Shown here: piece after piece, positions 1 through 6,614 of the stretch
How the letters are laid out: each line of letters opens with the position of its first letter
Numbering within the stretch: position 1 is the stretch's first letter
DNA from: Oscillospiraceae bacterium
GTDB taxonomy: Bacteria > Bacillota > Clostridia > Oscillospirales > Ruminococcaceae
DNA: 16,046 nucleotides
Direction of reading: 5' to 3'
Assembly (NCBI GenBank): GCA_900768245.1
Contig: CAAGCE010000059.1
Span: 1 to 16,046, forward strand
Position numbers and translations under genes: made by a program
The notes under the pieces: model-generated
Seen by the model: the letters and a program-made list of their open reading frames with translations, nothing else
Told to the model about the DNA's origin: nothing
The model's database searches: none

Positions 1-11
1 AAAGTTTCGGT

Positions 12-72
12 CAAGCCTTTTCAAAGGCTTGCAGGGTCGAGGGACAGCGTCCTCGTCGCTCCCGCAGGAGCG
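12..72. repeat. Cluster of three extragenic hairpins
   Basis: Three palindromes lie end to end. The first is CAAGCCTTT-TC-AAAGGCTTG at 12-31. The second is an imperfect GAGGGAC/GTCCTC hairpin at 39-54. The third is CGCTCC-CGCA-GGAGCG at 57-72. There is no open frame across them. The arrangement resembles the repeated extragenic palindromic tails common after genes in Ruminococcus-like genomes, and it may close a gene lying to the left of the window. The family assignment is from general recognition only. Confidence 0.6.
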
Positions 73-143
73 AAACTCCCCAGCGCATTCTAACAGTGAA
101 AGCAAAATTAACAGTAAAGCCAAGCAAAATGAAAAAATCAAAA

Positions 144-225
144 AGCGCAATGCAGCTAAAAAATGTTGGTACGACAGATGTAACGAAGTTGCAATCTGAC
201 CTGACCCTATAATCTGCATTGCGCT
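144..225. repeat. 12-bp perfect inverted repeat around a 58-bp core
   Basis: AGCGCAATGCAG at 144-155 is exactly repeated in inverted orientation as CTGCATTGCGCT at 214-225. The 58-bp core between them has no open frame and no promoter with acceptable spacing: TTGCAA at 189 and TATAAT at 208 are only 13 bp apart. It could be a small non-autonomous element or a structured RNA. No target duplication is evident. Confidence 0.55.
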
Positions 226-254
226 AATTCTAACGAATAAATCAAAACTACCCC

Positions 255-294
255 TTTTCAAAATTTGCGAGCGAAGCGGAGCAAATTTTGAAAA
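255..294. repeat. 14-bp-stem extragenic hairpin
   Basis: TTTTCAAAATTTGC (255-268) pairs perfectly with GCAAATTTTGAAAA (281-294) around a 12-base loop, GAGCGAAGCGGA. Part of the loop and right arm (AAGCGGAGCAAAT) recurs at 330-342, so the motif is partly duplicated. There is no clear T-tract, so a terminator role is uncertain. Confidence 0.6.
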
Positions 295-328
295 CAAAGC
301 AAACAAAGCCAAACAAAGCCAAACAATA
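292..328. repeat. Short tandem repeat, AAACAAAGCC units
   Basis: Three to four copies of a 9-10-bp unit AAACAAAGC(C) run head to tail at 292-328, with the last copy degenerate. Read on the minus strand they give a spurious hydrophobic frame. I see no gene in the 1-430 stretch. Confidence 0.6.
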
Positions 329-398
329 AGCGGAGCAAATCCTGACAACACAGCAAAAACACAATTTCAATAAAATACAGTAAAAATAAAAAAGGAAC

Positions 399-427
399 TT
401 GACATAAAATCAAAGCGACTGTATAAT
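399..427 (+). promoter_or_regulatory. Consensus sigma-A promoter of the candidate antitoxin RNA
   Basis: TTGACA (399-404) is followed after exactly 17 bp by TATAAT (422-427), a perfect match to the housekeeping promoter. Transcription would start near 434-437, at the GGGTGCACC sequence. No protein gene on the plus strand fits it, so it probably drives a small RNA that runs toward the toxin gene. Confidence 0.8.
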
Positions 428-433
428 ATAAAT

Positions 434-520
434 AGTGGGTGCACCGTAGACGGTCGCTCCCAAGATTATTAGTTATAAAATAACCGTCAAAGTTGGTCAC
501 TGAGGGCGGTTATTTCCTTT
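434..520 (+). ncRNA. Candidate antisense RNA (type I antitoxin)
   Basis: The predicted transcript runs from the consensus promoter through the AAATAACCG/CGGTTATTT hairpin at 478-515. Its 3' half is antisense to the 3' end of the toxin mRNA, including the stop codon. Its 5' end (437-461) is nearly self-complementary (GGTGCACC; ACCGTAGACGGT) and resembles the 5' end of the toxin mRNA in inverted orientation. That would suit kissing contacts between the two RNAs. If transcription passes the first hairpin, the next plus-strand terminator is at 692-719, and the RNA would then cover the whole toxin mRNA. The RNA is inferred from promoter, hairpin and layout only. Confidence 0.55.
478..515. terminator. 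Bidirectional hairpin shared by toxin mRNA and antisense RNA
   Basis: AAATAACCG (478-486) pairs with CGGTTATTT (507-515), and the stem can extend inward by TCA/TGA with a bulge. Read on the minus strand it is followed by TTTTAT, and on the plus strand by CCTTTTATT. The toxin stop codon (510-512) lies inside the stem, as is typical of very compact type I toxin genes. Confidence 0.65.
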
Positions 521-593
521 TATTGCTGTTTTGCGCAATCTGAATGATATTGCAAATTACAAGGCAAAGAGTAAAGAACTCATTCCATGTCAT
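510..593 (-). CDS. Small hydrophobic peptide, holin-like type I toxin candidate
   Basis: This is a 27-residue peptide beginning MTWNEFF, with a hydrophobic stretch FFTLCLVICNIIQIA (about residues 6-20) and a polar, basic tail ending NKRK. That is the usual form of small membrane-acting type I toxins of Firmicutes (holin-like toxin, TxpA/BsrG-like architecture). The start is set by a strong GGAAGGGAG Shine-Dalgarno (602-610) eight bases before ATG. TTGCTCC just upstream can pair with GGAGTGA and hide this site in a hairpin, as expected for a toxin with restrained translation. The minus-strand mRNA would start near 644-646 and end at the hairpin that contains the stop codon. A convergent consensus promoter supplies the likely antitoxin RNA. 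The alternative is a non-toxic small membrane peptide. The family call rests on size, composition and layout. Confidence 0.65.
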   Translation of the reverse strand: MTWNEFFTLCLVICNIIQIAQNSNKRK

Positions 594-650
594 AGCAATC
601 ACTCCCTTCCTGGAGCAAGATTGACCGCCTACCGTGTGGTGTACCCATAA

Positions 651-656
651 ATTATA
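651..656 (-). promoter_or_regulatory. -10 element of the toxin mRNA
   Basis: TATAAT on the minus strand lies 5-7 bases before GGGTACACC, which would be the 5' end of the toxin mRNA. The only good -35 (TTGACA, 679-684) is 22 bp away, too far for normal spacing, so the promoter is either weak or uses another -35. Confidence 0.45.
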
Positions 657-691
657 CATTTCAGCATATTTTTACATTTGTCAACATTTGT

Positions 692-719
692 ATGGTCGGA
701 TTTTTATCCGACCATTTTT
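692..719 (+). terminator. Intrinsic terminator beyond the toxin locus
   Basis: ATGGTCGGAT (692-701), a TTTT loop and ATCCGACCAT (706-715) form a 10-bp stem followed by TTTTTG on the plus strand. There is no plus-strand protein gene before it. It would end any transcript from the 399-427 promoter that reads past the first hairpin. Confidence 0.6.
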
Positions 720-789
720 GTTATATCATATTTCTTAAACATTGACTGTATAACAAAATCCACCCTACCAAAACTGTCCGCCAAAAAGA

Positions 790-1018
790 GTGTGGAAAGG
801 TTGAAAACTCAGGGTATAATTATACGAAATGTTGAAAACTATGTGTAAAATGTTGAAAAGTGGGCAAACGAGGGGTAAAACTATGCTGAAAATGTGGAAT
901 TATAATGCCCTATTCTACGTTATTTCAATATATGTTTCCACACTTTCCACCGACTTTCCACATTAAAAGTGCAAAACTTTTTCAACACAGCGTATTTATT
1001 CCACTATGTTGAAAACTT
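790..1018. repeat. Cluster of DnaA-box-like TGTTGAAAA / TTTCCACA motifs
   Basis: About eleven related 8-9-mers fall in 230 bp of AT-rich DNA. TGTGGAAAG is at 791, GTTGAAAAC at 800, TGTTGAAAA at 830, 851 and 1007, TGCTGAAAA at 884 and TGTGGAAT at 893. TTTCCACA is at 935 and 955, CTTTCCAC at 943 and TTTTTCAACA at 977. The left half carries them in one orientation and most of the right half in the other. They resemble divergent forms of the DnaA box TTATCCACA. No dnaA, dnaN or rpmH is in the window, so this may be a DnaA-binding cluster, part of an origin, or the operator of another protein. Confidence 0.4.
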
Positions 1019-1108
1019 AATGTTAAGAACCCTTACAGTCCGTGACAGGAGTACAAAATGCATTTTTCAGCATAAAACGGTTATCCTATTTCCACGGAGG
1101 TGACCGAA

Positions 1109-1327
1109 ATGGACACAAAACACAACTTAAATATTACTCCCCGTGACAGAGTGCTGAGAGCGTGGGAAAATTCAATGGAGCTTGTCCGTGCATATGAAAG
1201 CTATTCGCAGGAGATAACAAGCGACAGCAATGCCGCCAATGTTTTTGCCGAATTTGCCGAGGACGAATGCGCCCATGCTTCAAAGCTGCTTGAAATGCTC
1301 CACAGCTACGAAAATCCCGCAAGATAG
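1109..1327 (+). CDS. Two-helix ferritin-like (half-rubrerythrin) protein
   Basis: This 72-residue protein is predicted to form two long helices. The second helix holds ExxH (E53-C-A-H56) and the first holds acidic residues at 20 and 24. This is the spacing of the E...ExxH half-site of rubrerythrin and ferritin-like diiron proteins. A full ferritin-like fold has four helices, so this would need to dimerise, as encapsulated ferritins do. It may bind iron or help detoxify peroxide, but no rubredoxin-type CxxC is present and no encapsulin gene is in view. ATG at 1109 is chosen because GGAGGTGA (1096-1103) sits five bases before it; the in-frame GTG at 1100 lies inside that ribosome site. The gene stands alone and converges on the DXS-like operon. 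Function is inferred from the helix and ligand pattern only. Confidence 0.6.
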   Translation: MDTKHNLNITPRDRVLRAWENSMELVRAYESYSQEITSDSNAANVFAEFAEDECAHASKLLEMLHSYENPAR

Positions 1328-1328
1328 C

Positions 1329-1368
1329 GAAAGCTCCCGAACGGATCAATGTCCGTTCGGGAGCTTTC
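1329..1368. terminator. Strong shared terminator hairpin between convergent genes
   Basis: GAAAGCTCCCGAACGGA (1329-1345) pairs perfectly over 17 bp with its complement at 1352-1368 around a 6-base loop. It sits between the ends of the ferritin-like gene and the oppositely oriented DXS-like gene. The T-tracts are poor, so it may act mainly as an mRNA end-stabilising or weak bidirectional terminator. Confidence 0.7.
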
Positions 1369-1394
1369 ATTGTGTACGGGAAAAATCTATCGGA

Positions 1395-3146
1395 TCAAAG
1401 TGAGATAACATCTTCAGCTATCTGCTCGGCTGTAAGACGGTTTTCTTTAAGAACGTCCTCAGCATTAAAACGGTCAAGAAATTCCTTTTTAAGACCGTAA
1501 TTCAGCACCTTAACATCTGAATTGCCATAGAAAGAAGCAATTTTCTGACCGAAACCGCCGTCAAGAATACCGTCCTCAAGTGTAATTACAACACTATGGT
1601 CAGCTTTAAGGCTTTCGAGAAGCTCGCTGTCAATGCCTGTAATATAATACGGATTGATAACAGTAGCCTTAACACCTGTTTTCTCCCCGATCTTCTTTGC
1701 AGCCTCAACACCAAGACCGTAAAATGAACCGAGAGCGATAACAGCAGCCTTGCTGCCCTTTTGGGTAACTTCATACTTATTGAGCTTTGAAAAATCCTTT
1801 GTTATCTTTTTGCCGTCGGAAATAAGTGCTCCGCCGGGAACACGAATCGCAACAGGGTGTTCGTTCTGCTCAATGCTCCAGTCAAGCATTGCAAGATATT
1901 CTTCCTTTGTTGTCGGTGCAAGATAAACAAGGTCAGGGATATTTGACATCATAGGAATATCATAGATACCAAGATGTGTAACGTCATTCATTCCGAATAC
2001 GGAAGCCGCAAAGGTTATTATTGTTACAGGGTTATTATTTATGCAGACGTCCTGTGAAAGCTGGTCATAGGCACGCTGGATAAATGTGCTGTAAACACCG
2101 TAAACAGGCTTTCCGCCGTTCTTTGCCATACCGCTTGCAAGAGCCACAGCGTGTTCTTCCGCAATGCCGACGTCAATGAACTGTTCCCCTGCCTCTTCAC
2201 GCTTTTCCTTTACAAATCCCATTACGGCAGGTGTTGCGGAGGTTATTACAGCCACCCTTTTGTCAGCCTTCATTTTCTTCATAAGATAATCGCAGGAAAC
2301 GCTTGAATAATCCTCGCCGTTAAAATCAAACTTTGACTTTCCCGTTTCAATATCAAAAGGCATACACCAATGCCATGTTTCCTTGTCCTTTTCGGCAGGA
2401 GCATAACCCTTGCCCTTTTCGGTAACGATATGGACTGCAACAGGGCTTTCGGAATCCTTTACCTTTTTAAATGCATTGATAAGCTGTGAAATATCGTTGC
2501 CGTCCTTTACAAATACATAGTCAAGACCCATTGCTTTAAAGAGATTACATTCAGCCTTGCCGTCGGTTTCTCTGAGAAGCTTAAGGTTTTTATACATACC
2601 GCCGTGATTTTCCGCAATGGACATATCATTGTCATTGATAACTATAATAAAATTGCTCTTCATTTCGCCTGCAAAGTCAAGACCTTCAAGAGCCTCACCG
2701 CCGCTTAATGAACCGTCGCCGATAACAGCGATAACATTTCCCTTTCCGCCGCAGAGATCTCTTGCCTTTGCAAGTCCCCCTGCAAGGCTCACGGAGGTTG
2801 AAGTATGACCTATCTTAAAGAAATCGTGACCGCTTTCGTCAGGGTCGCTGTAGCCTGTAACATCATCATATTTATCGGCACAAAGGAAAGCATCATTTCT
2901 GCCTGTGAGCATTTTATGGCAGTAGGTCTGGTGAGAAACGTCAAAAACGAACTTATCCTCAGGTGAATCAAAAACATAGTGCATTGCAATAGTAGCTTCC
3001 ACCATACCGAGGTTAGGTCCGCAGTGACCGCCGTGAACGCTTAATTTTTCGATAAGAGCCTTTCTCATTTCTGCGGCAAGTGACTTCATTTCCTCAATAT
3101 TAAGTTTTTTTACGTCATCGGGTGACTTTATTTTTTCAAGATACAT
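1395..3146 (-). CDS. 1-deoxy-D-xylulose-5-phosphate synthase family protein (divergent)
   Basis: This 583-residue thiamine-diphosphate enzyme follows DXS from end to end. It has HGGH with the catalytic-type His at 41, GHTSTSVS at 113-120, the TPP/metal motif GDG (143-145) to NDN (171-173), and GIAEEH with the TPP-activating Glu at 330. YSTFIQRAYDQ is at 352-362. Canonical DXS joins pyruvate and glyceraldehyde 3-phosphate to make DXP for isoprenoids, thiamine and pyridoxal. Here several acceptor-site residues differ. The usual DRAG..GADG.TH block reads FAASVFGMNDVTH, so the positions of E. coli R420 and D427 are Ala380 and Asn387, while the His is kept (391). RYPRG reads RVPGG at 435-439. The protein is also shorter than the usual length of about 620. 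It may be a paralogue with a different aldehyde acceptor. It is co-transcribed with a MerR regulator two bases upstream, whose last codons carry the ribosome site, implying translational coupling. Confidence 0.85.
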   Translation of the reverse strand: MYLEKIKSPDDVKKLNIEEMKSLAAEMRKALIEKLSVHGGHCGPNLGMVEATIAMHYVFDSPEDKFVFDVSHQTYCHKMLTGRNDAFLCADKYDDVTGYSDPDESGHDFFKIGHTSTSVSLAGGLAKARDLCGGKGNVIAVIGDGSLSGGEALEGLDFAGEMKSNFIIVINDNDMSIAENHGGMYKNLKLLRETDGKAECNLFKAMGLDYVFVKDGNDISQLINAFKKVKDSESPVAVHIVTEKGKGYAPAEKDKETWHWCMPFDIETGKSKFDFNGEDYSSVSCDYLMKKMKADKRVAVITSATPAVMGFVKEKREEAGEQFIDVGIAEEHAVALASGMAKNGGKPVYGVYSTFIQRAYDQLSQDVCINNNPVTIITFAASVFGMNDVTHLGIYDIPMMSNIPDLVYLAPTTKEEYLAMLDWSIEQNEHPVAIRVPGGALISDGKKITKDFSKLNKYEVTQKGSKAAVIALGSFYGLGVEAAKKIGEKTGVKATVINPYYITGIDSELLESLKADHSVVITLEDGILDGGFGQKIASFYGNSDVKVLNYGLKKEFLDRFNAEDVLKENRLTAEQIAEDVISL

Positions 3147-3148
3147 TT

Positions 3149-3562
3149 TTATTCCTCCGTTTTGTATTTATCTGTTTTGCATTTATCATCGTCCCAAGAA
3201 AGGACGCCTGTTTCAACAGCTATCTCATAGCGTGAAATTTTATACTCAAGCCTTGAAAGAGTTGCGTCTATCTTCCGTTTCTGTTCAAGCAGAGCTTCAC
3301 GCTGTTCTGTAAGGAGCTGAAGTCTTTCGGGGATAGTTGGATCGCCCTCCTGACAAAGCTTCACATACTCTGTCATTGCTTCCACAGGCAGACCTGCATT
3401 TCTCATACAAACAGCAAGCTCCACCCAGCCAAGGTCATCATCGTTATAATTTCTTATGCCGCCTGAAGAACGGCTGACGTGGGGTATCATTCCGATGCGC
3501 TCATAATATCTCAGCGTATCGGCGGTTATATTATATTTTTCGCTTACTTCCTTTATAGTCAA
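3149..3562 (-). CDS. MerR-family regulator, AdhR/NmlR-like
   Basis: This 137-residue MerR regulator has an N-terminal winged helix (TLRYYERIGMIP, residues 16-27; GGIRNY 34-39) and a dimerising coiled coil at about residues 75-115. It closely resembles B. subtilis AdhR, an activator that responds to reactive aldehydes through Cys52. A cysteine is present here at 52 in the same VCMRNAGL context. The start is a TTG (3560-3562) eight bases after GGGAG. Longer readings to 3688 are rejected because they would run through the promoter at 3589-3619. The gene lies directly before the DXS-like gene and both share the MerR-type promoter, so it probably controls itself and that enzyme. Expected behaviour, from the family, is weak repression without inducer and DNA untwisting and activation when Cys52 is modified. 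The inducer is not visible from the sequence. Confidence 0.9.
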   Translation of the reverse strand: MTIKEVSEKYNITADTLRYYERIGMIPHVSRSSGGIRNYNDDDLGWVELAVCMRNAGLPVEAMTEYVKLCQEGDPTIPERLQLLTEQREALLEQKRKIDATLSRLEYKISRYEIAVETGVLSWDDDKCKTDKYKTEE

Positions 3563-3588
3563 TATGCTCACTCCCTTTCGACAGATAC

Positions 3589-3619
3589 ATTTTACTACTT
3601 GGAGTGTGCTCCAAGTCAA
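3589..3619 (-). promoter_or_regulatory. MerR-type promoter with 19-bp spacer and operator
   Basis: On the minus strand, TTGACT (3614-3619) and TAAAAT (3589-3594) are separated by 19 bp, the over-long spacer diagnostic of MerR-activated promoters. The palindrome ACTTGGAG-N4-CTCCAAGT (3597-3616) lies between and over them, and matches the CTTGGAG...CTCCAAG operators of AdhR/NmlR-type regulators. Transcription would begin near 3582 and read merR and then the DXS-like gene. Confidence 0.88.
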
Positions 3620-3783
3620 TAGCTTTTCTTGAAAATTAATAATTTTGTTACAAAAATACCGCAGATACTCTGATAAGTAATTTGCCATTTTACAGTCCCA
3701 ATGCCCTTAGGAACGGTCCTTGCCATTTATGGTATGGAACACGTCTGCTGCAGCTTCAGGCAAAAGCTGATTTCCCTAAAAAT

Positions 3784-3836
3784 AAAAAAACAGAACCGAA
3801 CAAAACTGCGGTCTAACCCGCAGCAGCTCGATTCTG
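3784..3836 (-). terminator. Intrinsic terminator of nrdDG
   Basis: Read on the minus strand, CAGAATCGAGC pairs with GTTCGGTTCTG (two G-U pairs) around an inner CTGCGG/CCGCAG hairpin, followed by seven T residues (complement of 3784-3790). It begins nine bases after the nrdG stop codon and ends the nrdD-nrdG operon. Confidence 0.88.
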
Positions 3837-3844
3837 CACAATTT

Positions 3845-4393
3845 TTATTCAGTCTTCACCCTTGCAGACCTGCTCAGGTCATAAAGCACGATATTTCCGC
3901 TTTCAAGGGTCTTTTTCAGGTCGATTATACGCTGATTTGACGAGCCTCTGAATTCAAGGGTAATATCCTTTTTATCCTCCATAAACTCGCCGTCAACAAG
4001 GACATCTATCATTCCCAGCATTTCATCGGTATATTCACATCTTGCACGGCTTTCCTTTAACAGCTCTTCATCAAGCTTATAGCCTGTGTAGCACCACACA
4101 TTTTTTTCGGGCAGCTCTTTTCTCACCCTGCGCAGAAGCTTCACAAGCTGCTCCTGATTTGCAGGCTCAAAAGGCTCACCCCCAAGCAGCGACAGCCCGT
4201 CCGCATACTCAAAGGACAGCATATCCATTATCTTCTGCTCGGTTTCCCCGGTATACGGTTTGCCGAAGCCGAAATCCCATGTTTCCGGGTTGAAGCAGCC
4301 TTTGCAGTGATGCGTACACCCCGACACGAACAGGGACACTCTTACTCCCTCGCCGTTTGCAATGTCAAAATTTTTTATTTCACCGTAATTCAT
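3845..4393 (-). CDS. nrdG: Anaerobic ribonucleotide reductase activating protein (radical SAM)
   Basis: This 182-residue radical SAM enzyme uses a [4Fe-4S] cluster and S-adenosylmethionine to put the glycyl radical on NrdD. The cluster cysteines are C26, C30 and C33 in the spacing CxxxCxxC (GCTHHCKGC). GGEP, the SAM-binding motif, follows at about residues 71-74 (LSLLGGEPFEP). The length is normal for NrdG. Its ATG lies one base after the nrdD stop codon, so translation is probably coupled and the two proteins made together. The strong terminator just after it marks it as the last gene of the operon. The pairing with nrdD makes the assignment firm. Confidence 0.95.
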   Translation of the reverse strand: MNYGEIKNFDIANGEGVRVSLFVSGCTHHCKGCFNPETWDFGFGKPYTGETEQKIMDMLSFEYADGLSLLGGEPFEPANQEQLVKLLRRVRKELPEKNVWCYTGYKLDEELLKESRARCEYTDEMLGMIDVLVDGEFMEDKKDITLEFRGSSNQRIIDLKKTLESGNIVLYDLSRSARVKTE

Positions 4394-4394
4394 A

Positions 4395-6569
4395 TTACAA
4401 ATGAAGTACCCTTTCCCTTATTTCCTGTGTTCTGCCCTGATTCCAGAACTGTGTTCCGATATATCCGCAGGTGCGGCGGGCAACATTAAGCTTGTTCTGG
4501 TCACGGTTTCCGCAGTTCGGACATTCCCATACAAGCTTGCCGTCATCATCTTCAACGATCTTTATCTCGCCGTCATATCCGCATACCTGACAGTAGTCGC
4601 TCTTTGTGTTGAGCTCCGCATACATAATGTTCTCATAGATGAACTTCATTATTTTCAGCACGGCAGGGATATTGCTCTGCATATTCGGTATCTCAACATA
4701 GCTGATCGCTCCTCCGGGTGAAAGAGCCTGGAACTGTGATTCAAATTTAAGCTTTGTGAAGGCGTCGATCTCTTCCGTAACGTGAACGTGGTAGCTGTTT
4801 GTGATATAGTTTTTATCTGTTACGCCCTTAACTATGCCGAAACGCTTCTGAAGGCACTTTGAGAACTTATATGTTGTGCTTTCAAGAGGTGTTCCGTAAA
4901 GTGAGAAGTCGATATTTTCTTTTGCCTTCCACTTCCTGCAGGCATCGTTCATATACTGCATAACGGAAAGTGCAAACGGTGTTGCCTCGGGGTCGGTATG
5001 TGACTTGCCTGTCATATAGCGTGTACATTCGCAAAGTCCCGCATAGCCAAGTGATATTGTCGAATATCCGCCGTAAAGAAGCTTGTCGATAGACTCGCCC
5101 TTTTTAAGTCTTGCAAGAGCACCGTACTGCCAGAGGATAGGTGCGGCATCGGAAAGCGTACCCTTTAATCTTTCGTGGCGGCACATAAGCGCACGGTAGC
5201 AAAGGTCAAGTCTGTCATCAAATATCTTCCAGAACTGATCCATATCACCGTGAGATGAAAGTGCAACGTCAACAAGATTTATTGTAACAACGCCCTGATT
5301 GAATCTGCCGTAATACTTAGGCTTGCCGTTTTCGTCAACATAAGGTGTAAGGAAGCTGCGGCAGCCCATACAGGTATAGCAATGACCCTCGCCGTTCTTA
5401 TCCACCTTCAGTTCAAGCATTACCTTCTCGGAAATATAGTCGGGGACCATACGCTTGGCAGTACATTTTGCGGCAAGCTCGGTAAGGTAGAAATACTCGC
5501 TGTCCTCTTCGACATTATCATTTTCAAGGACATAGATAAGCTTAGGAAATGCAGGTGTTATCCAAACTCCGGCTTCATTTTTCACACCCTGATAACGCTG
5601 GCGGAGCATTTCCTCTATAATAAGTGCAAGATCCTTTTTCTCCTGCGGCGTCTTTGCTTCATTAAGATACATAAATACAGTAAGGAACGGAGCCTGACCG
5701 TTTGTTGTCATAAGTGTTACGACCTGATACTGTATAGTCTGAACACCCTTTTCTATCTCCTTATGCAGACGGCGTTCAACGACTTCATTCATGCTGTCCT
5801 CATTTGGTTCGCAGCCGAGCGTTTTTATTTCCTCTCTGACCTCTGTGCGTATCTTTTCACGGGAGATCTGAACAAAGGGTGCAAGGTGAGCAAGGCTTAT
5901 GCTCTGTCCTCCGTACTGGTTGCTTGCAACCTGAGCGATTATCTGAGTTGCGATATTGCAGGCAGTTGAGAAGCTGTGCGGCTTTTCGATAAGAGTTTCG
6001 CTTATGACAGTACCGTTCTGGAGCATATCTTCAAGGTTGATAAGGTCGCAGTTATGCATATGCTGTGCAAAATAATCGGAATCGTGAAAATGGATAATGC
6101 CTTCCTTATCGGCTTCCACAATATCATTTGGCAGAAGCAGACGCTTTGTTATATCACGGCTGACTTCACCTGCCATATAGTCACGCTGGACGCTGTTTAC
6201 CACAGGATTTTTATTTGAATTTTCCTGAATGACCTCCTCATTGTTACATTCAAGGAGTGTAAGTATGCGGTCGTCGGTAGTATTTGCCTTACGGACGAGT
6301 GAACGTGTGTAACGGTACTTTACATAGCGTCTTGCAACTTCAAAAGCACCCTTGGACATGATCTGGTTTTCGACCATATCCTGAATTTCCTCAACGGATA
6401 CCGCTCTGTTTATTTTAGTGCATCTGTATTCAATATAATCGGCAATATCATCTATCTGAGTCTGATTAAGTTCAATTTTATCCGAAGCCCTGTTGGCTTT
6501 GTCGATAGCGGCTGCGATCTTTGCAATATCAAAGGTCTCCTCCGAGCCGTTCCTTTTTATAATTTTCAT
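4395..6569 (-). CDS. nrdD: Anaerobic (class III) ribonucleoside-triphosphate reductase
   Basis: This oxygen-sensitive enzyme reduces ribonucleoside triphosphates to deoxy forms for DNA synthesis. It has 724 residues from the chosen ATG. An N-terminal ATP-cone (about residues 1-95, KRNGSEETFDIAKIAAAI) gives allosteric control. The catalytic barrel carries the cysteine-rich HCYTCMGCRS segment. A zinc site of two CxxC pairs (CQVC and CPNC) precedes the glycyl-radical motif RTCGYIG, with the radical glycine at about 702, 23 residues from the end. The start at 6569 (MKIIKRNG) fits the ATP-cone and is preceded by GGGGATGGG. A further upstream ATG (6596) has no ribosome site. It overlaps no other gene and is followed after one base by nrdG. 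A shared control region links it to a divergent Crp/Fnr-family gene. Confidence 0.96.
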   Translation of the reverse strand: MKIIKRNGSEETFDIAKIAAAIDKANRASDKIELNQTQIDDIADYIEYRCTKINRAVSVEEIQDMVENQIMSKGAFEVARRYVKYRYTRSLVRKANTTDDRILTLLECNNEEVIQENSNKNPVVNSVQRDYMAGEVSRDITKRLLLPNDIVEADKEGIIHFHDSDYFAQHMHNCDLINLEDMLQNGTVISETLIEKPHSFSTACNIATQIIAQVASNQYGGQSISLAHLAPFVQISREKIRTEVREEIKTLGCEPNEDSMNEVVERRLHKEIEKGVQTIQYQVVTLMTTNGQAPFLTVFMYLNEAKTPQEKKDLALIIEEMLRQRYQGVKNEAGVWITPAFPKLIYVLENDNVEEDSEYFYLTELAAKCTAKRMVPDYISEKVMLELKVDKNGEGHCYTCMGCRSFLTPYVDENGKPKYYGRFNQGVVTINLVDVALSSHGDMDQFWKIFDDRLDLCYRALMCRHERLKGTLSDAAPILWQYGALARLKKGESIDKLLYGGYSTISLGYAGLCECTRYMTGKSHTDPEATPFALSVMQYMNDACRKWKAKENIDFSLYGTPLESTTYKFSKCLQKRFGIVKGVTDKNYITNSYHVHVTEEIDAFTKLKFESQFQALSPGGAISYVEIPNMQSNIPAVLKIMKFIYENIMYAELNTKSDYCQVCGYDGEIKIVEDDDGKLVWECPNCGNRDQNKLNVARRTCGYIGTQFWNQGRTQEIRERVLHL

Positions 6570-6597
6570 CTTTGCCCATCCCCTTTTTACAGTCATT

Positions 6598-6614
6598 GCT
6601 TTATATTATAAAGC
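6598..6614. repeat. Small palindrome at the nrdD transcription start
   Basis: GCTTTATA-T-TATAAAGC is a perfect 8-bp-arm palindrome that overlaps the minus-strand -10 box and the expected nrdD start point. It may be a second operator or chance AT-rich symmetry. Confidence 0.4.

Noticed and set aside
258..500. 80-codon hydrophobic minus-strand frame
   Set aside because: It begins inside the toxin-locus hairpin at a GTG with no ribosome site, and its hydrophobicity comes from the complement of AAACAAAGC tandem repeats.
3563..3688. 42-residue N-terminal extension of the MerR protein
   Set aside because: It would read through the promoter and operator (3589-3619), so it cannot be on the mRNA. 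The TTG at 3562 has a ribosome site and fits the family start.
3701..3940. 79-codon plus-strand frame
   Set aside because: It spans the nrdG terminator and the antisense of nrdG, and has no ribosome site.
5382..5969. 195-codon plus-strand frame
   Set aside because: It is the antisense shadow of nrdD, which is unmistakable in the other direction.
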